DNA of 64,000 nucleotides, taken from positions 3,968,001-4,032,000 of the forward strand of contig JAULSR010000002.1 in NCBI GenBank assembly GCA_030512295.1, in the 5' to 3' direction. Below the pieces are notes generated by a model. That model searched no databases and was not told where the DNA came from. It saw only the letters and a list, made by a program, of their open reading frames with translations. A program made the translations under genes and the position numbers. This document shows, one piece after another, positions 11,597 to 22,431 of the stretch (position 1 is the first letter of the stretch; the number at the start of each line of letters is the position of its first letter). The DNA is from Bombardia bombarda. Taxonomy: Eukaryota > Ascomycota > Sordariomycetes > Sordariales > Lasiosphaeriaceae.

Positions 11597-12654
11597 TGAG
11601 ATCTATCTGGGAATTAGCTTTAATAAAGATCAGTGACGGGAGAGCATATTATGCAAAATCCTATATTTTTAGACCGTTGTTCCTTAACATGCAATACTGA
11701 CCATATGTTTGTTTGTTACCCTACTCATTGCATTAATTGTCTTCATTTACACATTCTCAATATTCTGAGCTACTTATTCGTCTACTAATCTTACTCACTT
11801 AAGCATATGTTTATTTCTTAATACGCTTTCAATCGCTCGTCTTCGTTGTTCCCCTTATTTACCTCAAGCACATGTTCGCTAAGCACCGGCACGAATGCTG
11901 GCCTGAATCCCTCCCGAATCAGACAACGCCTTGAGTCCAGTGACCACAGATCACCCAAAGGGCGGACTTGTTAAAGCCACGAAGGTCAGAGATTGATGGA
12001 AGATTAGCATCGACAAGTCTCTTTTCGTTCTGCACGAGTTCAATGGCAAAGCCCCATACCCGTTTTCTTAACAAGAGACACTCAGGGACACTGTTCATCC
12101 AGCAGTTCTTTGTACCCCGCCCATTGCCGACGCCATGTGCGGAAACAATGCAGATGTGCGGTGTGAACATTGTTTCAGCATCAAAGACATTCGCGCGGAA
12201 AGAACGTAGGACGGAATTCTATTTCTCATTCTTTGTTGCTGGCCGTTGCGGAATTAGGCTCGGCATCAAATTTTCTCTTTGTTTGTTTAGTGTTAGAATA
12301 CTCGGGCTTAGAAAATCCATTGTAACCAGAGGCCTCGTTGTTGCAGATGCTCATGAGACTACTTAGGTATCCATACTTGTAGACCTGGACCCGTCATGGC
12401 CCTGACGTTGCACAGGGTGGGCACTTTTAGTCTCCACCAGAGATCCAGGTCCATTTTCCTTGGGCGCGTACATCCGCCTAGACAGATAGCTTCGATCTTT
12501 ATTCTTCCGGCCACCTTTCGCTAGTCTATTTAAAGGCCCAGGGCCCCGGAGATCTCAAGACGGACGTGTTATATCAGCTAGAAATACACATATGCAACAC
12601 ACCAACTATACACAAACCAACCAACCAACCTCTTCCATCCGTCCAGTCGTCACC
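11597..12654. other. intergenic, no gene recognised
   Basis: About 1 kb. ORFs at 11919-12170 (minus) and 11968-12366 (plus) overlap each other and match nothing recognisable. Contains the promoter of the LPMO gene. Confidence 0.55.
12527..12535 (+). promoter_or_regulatory. TATA-like box of the LPMO gene
   Basis: TATTTAAAG 120 bp upstream of the preferred ATG at 12655. It is followed by a C/A-rich leader containing repeated CAACCAAC elements typical of fungal 5' UTRs. Confidence 0.4.
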
Positions 12655-13773
12655 ATGACAGTCAAAACTTCAACTTACTCCATGCTGGCGCAGGCCGCCA
12701 GTCTCTTCTTCCTCCTCGACTCTGCCACCAGCCACATGATCTTGAACACACCCTACCCGTACAACTACCAGCACAGCACCCCGCTCGTTCAGGTCTCCCC
12801 CCTTGGAAATCTCCCATTCCCCTGCCAGGGCCTCTCGACCATCGAGCAGACCACCACCCTGACGGCCGGCTCCACCCAGTTCGTCAACTTCACCGGCGGG
12901 GCTCAGCACGGCGGCGGTTCATGCGCCTTCTCCATGACGTACGAGTACCCGCCTCCGGCCGACAAGTCAAAGTGGAAAACCATCTACACCCTCATCGGCG
13001 GCTGTCCCGTCTCCGCTGTCGGAAACCTGCCCGCTGCGGCCCCCGACGCCCAGGGCCGTGCCGACTCTCCCCACTGCGGAAACGACAGCGGCGTCGAGTG
13101 TGTCCGCCAGTTCGAGGTGCCCATCCCCAAGGACATGCCGAGCGGTAATGCTACCTTTGCCTGGACGTGGTACAACGCCATGGGAAACCGCGAGCTTTAC
13201 ATGTCCTGCGCGCCTGTCCAAGTTGCCGGCGGTTCCGAGGACACTACCTTTTTCGACACGTTGCCCGAGATTTTTGTTGCCAATATCCCGGGCGAGTGTG
13301 TGACTGCTGAGGGGATCCTCAATATTCCCAACCCGGGCCAGTACGGTAGGGTTCTGCAAGAGCCCACCGCCGGCGCTGAGGGCAATTGTCCAAAGGTGGA
13401 TGGCGTGCCTGTGTTTGAAGATGATGGCCCAACTTCTCCCGACCCATCGGTGAGTATTTCTACTTCTACCTCTACATCCCCTGCCAAGGTCTCGTCGACT
13501 TCTGTTGTTGCTGTCCCTTCGGGCTTCACCACAGTGACAACCTCTAAGGCTTCTTCTGCATCTCCTCCCGCCTCTACTATGGCGTCTGCTCCTCCTGCTA
13601 ACACTGGTTCTCCTAGCGGCGGATCTGAGACAGCTCTTGATGGCTGTGCTGATGGTGCGGTCGTGTGTTTGACGCCGGGTTTCTTTGGTATCTGCGACGG
13701 CGAGCAAGTTGTCCCCCAGCCCCTTGCTGCTGGCACGGCCTGTCGTGATGGAGCGATTGGGTATGCCAAGTGA
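12655..13773 (+). CDS. AA11-type lytic polysaccharide monooxygenase with C-terminal X278-like module
   Basis: Secreted copper enzyme expected to oxidise chitin (AA11 family activity). The ATG at 12655 (context CACCATGA) is preferred over the in-frame ATG at 12592 because it places a signal peptide at residues 1-26, whose cleavage exposes His27 (HMILNTPYPYN), the N-terminal copper-brace histidine. The second brace His lies in GGAQHGGGSC, and the axial Tyr probably in NRELYMSCAPV. Several paired Cys are present. A Ser/Thr-rich linker (about 262-325) leads to a Cys-containing tail starting ALDGCADGAVVC, resembling the X278 module attached to many AA11 enzymes. 372 aa, intronless. The family is judged from motifs; activity is not shown. 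Confidence 0.88.
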   Translation: MTVKTSTYSMLAQAASLFFLLDSATSHMILNTPYPYNYQHSTPLVQVSPLGNLPFPCQGLSTIEQTTTLTAGSTQFVNFTGGAQHGGGSCAFSMTYEYPPPADKSKWKTIYTLIGGCPVSAVGNLPAAAPDAQGRADSPHCGNDSGVECVRQFEVPIPKDMPSGNATFAWTWYNAMGNRELYMSCAPVQVAGGSEDTTFFDTLPEIFVANIPGECVTAEGILNIPNPGQYGRVLQEPTAGAEGNCPKVDGVPVFEDDGPTSPDPSVSISTSTSTSPAKVSSTSVVAVPSGFTTVTTSKASSASPPASTMASAPPANTGSPSGGSETALDGCADGAVVCLTPGFFGICDGEQVVPQPLAAGTACRDGAIGYAK

Positions 13774-15174
13774 AAAGTGCTGGATTCTCTTCATGTATTA
13801 ATTTTCTTTTCTTTGTACTTCAACTTAGACTTATGATACCACTGTCGCTATTATTTTAAACCTTTATTCTATCATACCCTTGCCATTTCTCCTTATGTTC
13901 CCTTCTAACGCAAGATCTACTTCAACACAATCCCAAGTCTAGTAAACCATTCCACACAACCCATTTTGACTTAACAAGTGACACCGGGACCGGTGCGTGT
14001 CTCCTCCGCGGTCCCAAGTGATAATCCAACCAACAGATTCAGTGATGTTGGGAGCTATGGTGTCGCTTATCTGGCCACCATTTTCCGATCAATATTGGAT
14101 TTTGCGGAATTCCCCATTCTAAAGATCATTGAACGGAACGAAGTGACTGGTGGGAACTAGCGATCAATCGGTTTGTGGCGAAGTTCTATAATATGATCAG
14201 TGTCACTTACAGCACAAACTTTGATGCAAGGGGAAACACCATAGGAATTGGGACTTACTTTTGAGATCATGGTGTGCTTTAGAGGTATCCGTAACCACGT
14301 AGCTACCAATTTTGCTCAGCAGCACTTTATCATTCGTAGCTGATTTCTCAAGTGGGATGTGGTGAACCGCCGGCTCACCAATACCTCCCGCAGCGAGAGA
14401 TAACAATGTGAGCAGCGACAGCAAAATGAACAAGGTCGTCTCGCCGCTGAGAAATGGCTGCATGTTTCGTTTCGTCTGTGTGCCGCTCAGGGGTAATTGG
14501 CAGTGGAGTATTTACTTCAGGGGTTCAATTGGCGCTGGCCCGTCAGCACGACAGGGATTTCTTCTGCAAATGTTTGAATGAAGCGAAGTTGACTAAAACG
14601 AATGAAGATAGCAACACAAGACTCAGCAAATTAAGCCGAAGGAACTATCTACGCAGTTTTAAAGAAATAGATTTGCTGATCAGCATGTCTCACCACGGTT
14701 GTGGTCGTGGCCGGTGGTGGCGACACTCGTCACCAGAAGACGACTTCAAAATGACCTGCAGCCACCTAAAAATGATGGGCCGGAGAGAACATGTAGTTTC
14801 CTAGCGATTAAGACCGATGGCCCGACCAAAATGCCGCTAATGCGATCCCACTGGCCTCTAGTGCGGCACATGCGCCGTCCAGCGACCACTGGCGTCCGAG
14901 GACGCCCGCAAGCTTACCTAAACGCACCGCCAGCCAGCCCCTTCACTGATGTCACTGGTCCCTACTACTGCAGCTTAAGCTGTTCACTGTATGTCCCTGA
15001 GCTCAAAACGGATCTTGAAACAGGCCGATATGCGGCACAGATATCGCTCTTTTGGACCATCACCATTTGCCAACTGTGAGATAGCATGACTTTCCTTCTC
15101 AACCACTCCCACCCCTTCCATTCCAGTATCCAAGAAATCTCAAACTTCGTCCCTCCCGCCTCGCACCACGACCT
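13774..15174. other. intergenic with one weak small-secreted-protein candidate
   Basis: About 1.4 kb between the LPMO and the GH35 3' end. Apart from the candidate at 14203-14463, only short overlapping ORFs without resemblance to known families. Confidence 0.5.
14203..14463 (-). CDS. possible small secreted protein (weak)
   Basis: The ATG at 14463 opens an ORF whose first roughly 25 residues look like a signal peptide (TLFILLSLLTLLSLAAGGIG). The unspliced ORF is 86 aa. A consensus donor GTAAGT occurs at 14258. Splicing from it to either nearby acceptor ends the frame within ten codons, giving about 70-80 aa. No domain or Cys pattern. It could be chance; a transcript would decide. Confidence 0.28.
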   Translation of the reverse strand: MQPFLSGETTLFILLSLLTLLSLAAGGIGEPAVHHIPLEKSATNDKVLLSKIGSYVVTDTSKAHHDLKSKSQFLWCFPLHQSLCCK

Positions 15175-18100
15175 CTACGCATAAATCTCCCTCTCCTCAT
15201 CCCACCCAGCCCTCAGCCCCTTCCCCATCTTCCCAAAATCCACCGCCGTCTTCCTCACATACTCCACCCCCCACTCGACCTTGACCTCAACCCCCTCCGC
15301 GCTCTGACTCCACACCGTGACCGCAATCGTGTTCTTGCCATCATAGTCCAGCACCCCCGGCGGCACCGGAAACCTGACCTGATTTCCAATGTACGGATTG
15401 AACCTACCATACTGATAACCATTGACAAACAGCAGCGCCCGCAACCGGTTGCTATACCCCTTGTTGCTGGGCTCTCCGTACGAAGCATACCCCGGCGCCG
15501 TCAGCTTGAATACAATCGACACGTCAATGTCACTGGGGACCTTTAGCGGAACAGTCGTGCGGAAGACGCGGATTCCCGCGCCAGGGACAGATAGCGTCGT
15601 CGTTTTGCCACCAGCAGCGGGTGACAAGACGGGCCACTTGGAGTCAGGGTACCCAGGGAGGTGCATCCCCACGCGCTCGGCGTACAGTCCGCCCTCGTTG
15701 AGTACGCCGCGGAGGGGGTCGACGATCTTGCCCGTGGCAGACCCTGCGGTGCCGGCAATCTTCCAGCTGGTGAAGCTATACCCTTTTCCGCCCTCGCTGC
15801 GGTCCGACGGGCCAAGGAGGGTGACGTTGGTAATGCCACGTGGGGCAACAGCTGCCTCGCGCAGGTCGTGGCCAGAGTTGTCCATAATCACAACCAGGGT
15901 GTTGTCCACGCCGCTGGTGGCGGGTGTTAGAGTCGCGTTGGCTAAGGAGAGCTCAATGACGCCGGCTCCAGAGTAGGACAAACCGAGGTAGGAGCCGATG
16001 TACTTTGAGTTGACATAGGCTGAGTACCCAAACGCGTTGCCGCCCGTTATGTTGAGGAATAGCGATGTGGGAGGCGTGGTGGTTGATGGAAAGGTTGCGC
16101 GGAAGATGTGATTGCCTACATGGATCGAGTACTCGTCCACGTAGAGAACGGGGTTGTGTGTGTCGGGGGGACAGAGTTGGATGTCTTGGTCTTGGTAGCC
16201 GCTGTTGAATAATCTGTTAGTACTTGGCACATGAAGAGGAGGAAAACACCCCAACGTACCAATCCACGTCTCATTCGATGTCGTATAATCCAGTCCAATC
16301 TCCGGCAACGAGTCGTCATATTTCCATGGTCCCAGAGCTGTTAGGTTATACGACAAGCGGTTATCGCCCACCTGCCCATGGCTTACAAAAAAGCCCAAGC
16401 TATTCACGTTGCTAGTGCTTCCTTCCACCCAGCTGCTTCCCATTGAAGTACACGCTCGTGATTTCCCTGGGCAAAATCGCCCAAAACTGATATGCCCTAT
16501 CAGCATCTCCGAATACGTCGAGTCTCTTTGCAGTAGCGTTGATCCTGGCGCTGCGCACAAGAGATGGTCCGCGGATTATTACTACCCAATTCATTGTCTT
16601 GGTTAGCAACCCGCATCATACACCAGTAAGTACATACCAACAAAAGATGAAAATACAAACCTGACTGGTTTCCAAGCGGGTCATTCGCCAACATCGGCTG
16701 CCAGAACCGCAGTGCCGTGTCTCGATCTGTCAGGATGATCTGGGGGCCTTCCCGAAAGCGCACCAGTTCCATCCCATCGGGCCTAACCGGTGTGAAGCTG
16801 ATAGTGGTCGTTCTTTTGTCCGAGCTCAAATACGCCGCGTAGGTCGAGCTGTCGGGCGACGTCTCCTCGACATCAAAGATAGATGGGCGGTTAGCGCTTC
16901 CCCTCACGCGAAACTCGCCCGACTCCCCTAATGGGACGTAGAGGATAAGGACAGGTCTGTCGCCGATAACAGCGTATGTAAGTATCTCGGCAGTAGAGTA
17001 TACAAGGGTAAAATTGCCAAACTTGAAGTCGGTGACGATGATCTTAGACCGGTGTCCACTGATGATATTACCGGCGGGCACCTTTCGATCGCTGACATTG
17101 TGCATTGGAATTGTGACTAAAGAGTGTTTGTAAGAGTTGAAGAACCATACATAGAAGAGTCGCGTGATACTCACGTGGACCATCAGATGTATTAACATTG
17201 AGAGTGAATCTCTCCACGGTGCTGGATGGAGAGTATGCGTGCTGGGCGATGTAGAATGCACCATTCGTATCGGGGTTTCGAAGTTAGGTGACACTGATGG
17301 CCGAATTGTTCGTGTATCCAGTGCCCTTCTTGTTATCAGCGTTGGGCCACGTGCGGGATGAAGAAGTCTGAACTCACGTTCCCGATCCTCTCCGTCTTTG
17401 CCAGATCCTTGGCCGCTATATCTCGTGTTAACGGGTGATGTCTTGCAAGCTAAAGATCTGCTTGCCTCGGGTGAATAGTGCCAAGAGCTTCGTCTCATAG
17501 TATTTGGCTCCAATGCTGCGGCTCTCGGCTACTGGCGATGAGTAGTCGTAACTTGATGCTGTTTAATCATCAGTAAATTTGGACGTCGCAGCATTGTCAT
17601 GGGGGCGGAACAAACCGACAACCGGTGCTGCAAGCCATCCCCAGTTTGTTCCACCAAAGATCATGTACAGAGAAATAGCCGTCACCCTCTGTGAGATGAG
17701 GTTGCGATAAAACAAGTTGGCAAAGTCGGCGCCAATATCATTCGGACACCCTCCTTCAGGGCCGCCCCAAGGGTTGTAGGATCCACCTTGGTACTCGGGC
17801 ATGAAATTTGGTTGCGTGCTTCAGGATTATCAGTAGAGTACAGACGCAGAAGATGGTCTGGGTATGGCTTACGGCGACTGTTTGGTAAAATATCTGTGGT
17901 TCTATCAGTCGATTACTCTCTTCTGGGTGGTGAAACTGTATGCTTACGTATAGTACTCTTGGGTTTTCTGCATGAAGGTTAGACACAACACCCCGTAGAG
18001 TTGCGGATGAACGAACCTACGTAAGCAACATATTCGCCGTTCGTTCCGGTACATTCGCTAAGATTGCAGCTCCAGCATGATGGGTAGCTGTCCAGCCCCA

Positions 18101-19209
18101 CGACGTCCACATTACCAGTAGAACTAGAGAAGTCCTTCGACCAGGCATAACCGTTCTACCAGAAGAGTTAGCAGCACTGTGCATGAGTCGAGTTAGAGTG
18201 CACAAACCATGTTGGGCGAATTGTGGGAGAGCGGGACATCAATCCCGCTTGCTCTCGCAGAGTCCTCGAGCAACTGCATGTAGTTTGCCGCGGGAACGTT
18301 GAGTGCCTTGCTGGCAATGTCCGTCCACTGATTTCCAAGCTCGTTCTCGATCTGGAGCCTTTATCAGCAATTGCTTCCCAGAATCCCCTCGACTTCAGTC
18401 ACATAACCAACCTGGTACATGATGACATTTCCTCCGTTCGTGATGAGATGTGGCCTAACGATTTCCGACACCTTTTTCCAATACGGCATCCACGCAGCCG
18501 TGTACTTTGGGTCATCAGTCCTCAAATCACCGTACTCTCCGGTAGTCAACCACAAGGGATATCCGCCAGCGTTGACCTCTGCGTTCACGTATGGCCCTGG
18601 CCGGACAATCATGAACAGACCCAGCTCTTTTGCGAGAGTCATGATAGAGGTAAAGTTGTGGGAGCCAGTTTCAAAGTCCAGAACTCCAGGAGCAGGGTTG
18701 TGGAAGCCCCAGTGGTTGTAGATAGAGAAGGTATTGAAGCTTTGCTCGTCAGTGACGGACTATTGGTACTGGATGGGGCACTCACCCAGCAGCCTTGATC
18801 TTCTCCAATAAATCTCGCCATAATTCCGGTCTTGCTGTGTGTTAGCAAGGGGTGATGACCTGCAAATCACCCATCAGATATTGGGAACTAACACAGGATA
18901 TCGCCAATAGTGGAACTACGCTTTGGTGTCAACATACACTATAGGGGACTTGGTTTTGGTTGGGAGACTCTCGTACCTCGCCAGAAAACAGAAACATTCT
19001 TTGGCCATTGACAAGGAAACTGTAGTGGTCCCTTGAAATGATTGTCAGTCAAGACCAACGTTTGGTTCTCCAGCCACCGCTTACCACTCAATGACCTTGT
19101 TAAGGCCGTTATTGTGCAGCGGCCATGAGGATTGTTCTCCTTGACCAAGGACAAACACGGCTGCCAGAGATGCTAGAACGGCGCCTAGCAGTTGCTTTGC
19201 AATGAACAT
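15175..19209 (-). pseudogene. GH35 beta-galactosidase, multi-exon, with in-frame stop and frameshift
   Basis: Secreted GH35 exo-beta-galactosidase of about 1000 aa. Start at 19209: signal peptide MFIAKQLLGAVLASLAAVFV. Exons resolved in phase: 19209-19085, 19031-18977, 18915-18893, 18830-18786, 18739-18412, 18351-18208, 18155-18021, 17967-17948, 17893-17873, 17818-17616, 17558-17466, 17415-17378, 17325-17175, 17116-16661, 16581-16260, 16201-15175. Family motifs: WDHYSFLVNGQRMFLFSGE, FHYWR, RPGPYVNAE, YQIENELGNQW (acid/base Glu), MPEYQGGSYNPWGG (nucleophile Glu) and GGTNWGW. Intron 17465-17416 uses a GC donor. Lesions: TAA at 17286-17284, between SAISVT and LRNPDT where no splice choice removes it. 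A minus-one shift lies at about 16424-16433, after FNGKQLGG. A possible third shift lies at about 16140-16170, in a C6/(CA)n stretch, if intron 16259-16202 is spliced. Read as written, the protein stops near residue 423, before its C-terminal half. Either a recent pseudogene or affected by sequence errors. Confidence 0.82.
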
Positions 19210-21262
19210 GCTGTCCTGAAGGTCGAGCGACTCGAAAATACACAAAGATCAAAGAGCTTACAAAAGTGAGAGTAGACAGGGACATCATCTCTTTTAGTGA
19301 CGCCATGACGGGGGGGGGGGGGGGGGGGGCGCGAGCTTGCTACCTATGGTTGTTGATTCCTTGCAGCGTCTCCAATTGTCTGTATTTCAAGGAAAAGGCA
19401 CGGTACCTTATGCAAAGGGGCAGCTTAAGGTAGCTTGGCAACAATACCGGGCGGAAGAGCGAGCCAGATTTCCCCACGAAACAGAGTGCTCTTTCCAGTG
19501 CGGAGCGAGAAAAAGACCGAACGGTTTGCGGGGTATCGAAGCATTCATGGGTGAGGTACCGGCGAGCGGTGGGCGCCGAATGGCTGCCCAAGGTAGGAAC
19601 GTCCCGTCCATCGATGCGGGCTGGCCGTTGAGGTACAAGGTCTTACCAGGGTCATAATAGCCGCTGCAATCAAGAAGGAGCAACCATGCAAGGTCCCCAC
19701 TCTAAAGACGATTGATAATGGGACGAGATAGAGTGGAGCAAGGGGACCTCATCAACGACGTCCCCGGAAGCCGGGTTGGGCAAGGTGTCGCTCTTTCCTT
19801 TCAAAACGTAAAAATAGACAGTAGTTGTATTGCGACTTGCACATACCCACATACCCACGCACAACGGCCGACACATTGCTCATTGTCGGCCAATTGCCCC
19901 AGTGACAGGGAAGACTAAAAACCATATGAATCACTGGAGTACGTTGAAATATGTTTGCTGTGTTTTTACGACGGCATCGATGTAACGATCCCAGCCCCAC
20001 GATCATTTAGAGAGATGACGTATTCCGGCGACCTGTGCTGCACATGGGTAGTGTAAAACACAAGAATACCTTACGAAAATAGCAGTGCTAGGTAAGTATG
20101 CTACCCAGGTATCAGTGCGGCTCTGTGGCCTTTGATCAGCACTGCATTGTCGGCCTTGCAGCGAGGAATTCTAGTCAAGAAAGCAGGGGCCACATGGTCA
20201 GTTCGTTTGCGCCAGATGTCGCTGCTGACGTCAAGATGCACGGTTCTACAGATGGAAGTAAGCCGATTCAGGCACCTCTAGAATGCTTAACTTGCGCGAC
20301 AAAATAGAATATCCCCTTGGTGTAACATGAATATCGAGGAGAGGTTAAAAATAACTGTAAAAGACGTCAACGGCATATCTCGATAGTAGTAATCCTTCGT
20401 GGGTATGATAAAAAACCTACTCGTAAGAGATAGTCCTCTGGCCTGTTCAGTTCATTTTAAATACTTGACACAGGACGAGGTCTGTAGAAAGGTCTTGTTT
20501 CGATTCACGGACTGATGAGCCGCAGCATGGTATAGCCCTTGATGGATCGGGTCTGTGATTGTATCGGGAACTGGAGAATTCAGGCACTTATCTACGGTTC
20601 TATCAGTGAGATGAAAGAGTATGTTCCACGTATAGAATAAGCATAATCTGTTGAGTAATCAGGAAGTACGGTAAAGTCAGGTACGGTAGTAGTGGCTCAG
20701 TGGCATCATTTCACCCATATACAAGTCTGTTGTTTGGTTTTGTTGATCCAGAATGTGCCATGCCTTATCGTATTTGTAAGCGACTTGGCGGGCGACAGCA
20801 ATTGGTCTAGACCACGGCCGTTGGTGCAATTATTTGACCGCACCCAATTTCAGGTGAGCTCACTCTGAAAGCTGCAACCTTAAATCCGACACAGCCCAAT
20901 CAGCTCCTGCAATTGGCCTGATAAGTGGAACCCCACGGGACGCTTGCAGCCAACATTGTCAGCAGTGGGATAAGTCATCCACTCCGCGATCTGACGGAAG
21001 CAGCGTAGGGCGATGCGGGAGCGGGACAGCCCAGGTCCGTCCCATCCTAATAATTCCATCCATCAGTACTCATCCTCTGCCTTAAGTACAGTGTCCAATT
21101 CCATCTGCATCATCATCCCACTGCCACTCCCCCCTTTCCCAACGCCTCCAATCGTCATATCGACGACGAACACAACCAACGCAGACCCCACCAACCCAAA
21201 GACCAATTGTACCGAACCGAACCGAACCGAATTGAGCAACCAACGAACCAACCAACCAGAAA
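19210..21262. other. intergenic with 20-G homopolymer
   Basis: About 2 kb upstream of GH35 and of the SDR gene. It contains the G20 tract and several short overlapping ORFs (for example 19408-19683 minus) with no recognisable family. The 300 bp before the SDR is C/A-rich, with repeated CCAACCAA/CCGAACCGAA elements typical of a fungal leader. Confidence 0.55.
19310..19329 (+). repeat. G20 homopolymer
   Basis: Twenty consecutive G about 100 bp upstream of the GH35 ATG. Such length is error-prone in sequencing, and the true length is uncertain. Confidence 0.95.
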
Positions 21263-22188
21263 ATGGCCCCCAAAACCAAAACGGCCCTCGTGACGGGGTG
21301 CAGCGAAGGCGGCCTCGGCTGGGCCATTGCCATCGCCCTCCAGGCACAGGGATACCACGTGTTCGCGACGCTGCGCAACATGTCCAAAGCCGGCACGCAG
21401 CTGTCGTCGCTCGCCAACGTCGAGATCCTGCCGCTGGACGTGACGGTGCCCGAGTCGGTCAAGACGTGCGCCGCCGAGGTGGCGAAGCGCACGGGCGGGT
21501 CGCTCGACGTGCTGGTCAACAATGCCGGCGCCGACTTCGTCATGCCGCTGCTCGACGTGGACGTCGCCGAGGCCAAGGCGCTATACGACCTGAACGTGTG
21601 GAGCATCCTGTCCATGTCGCAGGCGTTTGCGCCGCAGCTGATCAAGGCCGGCGGCCTGGTGTGCAACATCATTTCGGTCGTGGCTGTCCTCAACTTGGCT
21701 TACTCTGGTATGTCCTTTTCGTCGCTCGTGCCCCATTGGCGATTGTGGCTGACATGTGACTGACTGACTTACTTCGCCCAGGAATCTACACATCCTCCAA
21801 AGCCGCCGCGAGCCGCATCTCAGAGACGCTTCGCATCGAGATGGCCCCCCTCGGCGTCAAGGTGCAGACGCAGATGGTCGGCGCCGTGCACACGCCCATC
21901 CACGTCAACTCGGGCGAGCTTGTACTTCCCGAGAAATCCTACTACCGCCAGGTCTTTGACGTCATCAGCGCACAGCGCAAGGGCGACCTCAAGGCCGGCA
22001 GCCAGCCCGCCGCCAAGACGGCGAAGAACATCGTCTCGGACATTGTCAATGGTCGCACGGGCCAGAACTGGAGAGGAGGATTGGCGAGCGCCGTCTGGTT
22101 CGTCACTAGCTTTCTGCCAGGGTGGCTGATACAATACCTGGCGAGTGCGAATTCGAAGCTGGATACTATCCCACAGCCGGCCAAGTGA
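21263..22188 (+). CDS. short-chain dehydrogenase/reductase (AYR1-like classical SDR)
   Basis: NADP(H)-dependent oxidoreductase. Exons 21263-21707 and 21782-22188 join in phase 1 via GTATGT...CCCAG, giving 283 aa. Cofactor motif TGCSEGGLG at residues 11-19, structural NNAG near residue 90, the catalytic Ser region IISVVAVLNLAYSG, and YxxxK as YTSSK just after the junction. The C-terminus is hydrophobic, suggesting membrane association as in yeast 1-acyldihydroxyacetone-phosphate reductase, the nearest family I recognise. It is divergent from nothing upstream and is followed by a convergent methyltransferase and a P450, so it may act in the same pathway (inference). Intact. Confidence 0.92.
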
Positions 22189-22431
22189 TCTGAAAACTGG
22201 TCTGATGAGAATGCCTGGGTTGGCTGGGCCAGGCAGGAGTGGCAGCAAAGGCGGTGCGTGGTTGTTTGCAGCATGAATGAATGAGTTTCATTTTTGTATG
22301 CTTTAGATGGGAGGTCTTTTCATTTTGCGTCATGTGTCCATCTGCTTTGAAGAGATGGTTCATTGTCGGTGGCTTTTTGGTCTAGATTAATACTATTCTG
22401 ACATTTAAAAGTTTCTCGATGTCTGAAGCCA

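Noticed and set aside
12967..13794. 275-aa minus-strand ORF
   Set aside because: Antisense to the LPMO; basic, low-quality composition.
17214..17300. A 73-nt intron in GH35 that would skip the TAA
   Set aside because: Its donor (GTGTCA) is poor and it would remove the conserved LRNPDTNGAFYIAQHAYS segment.
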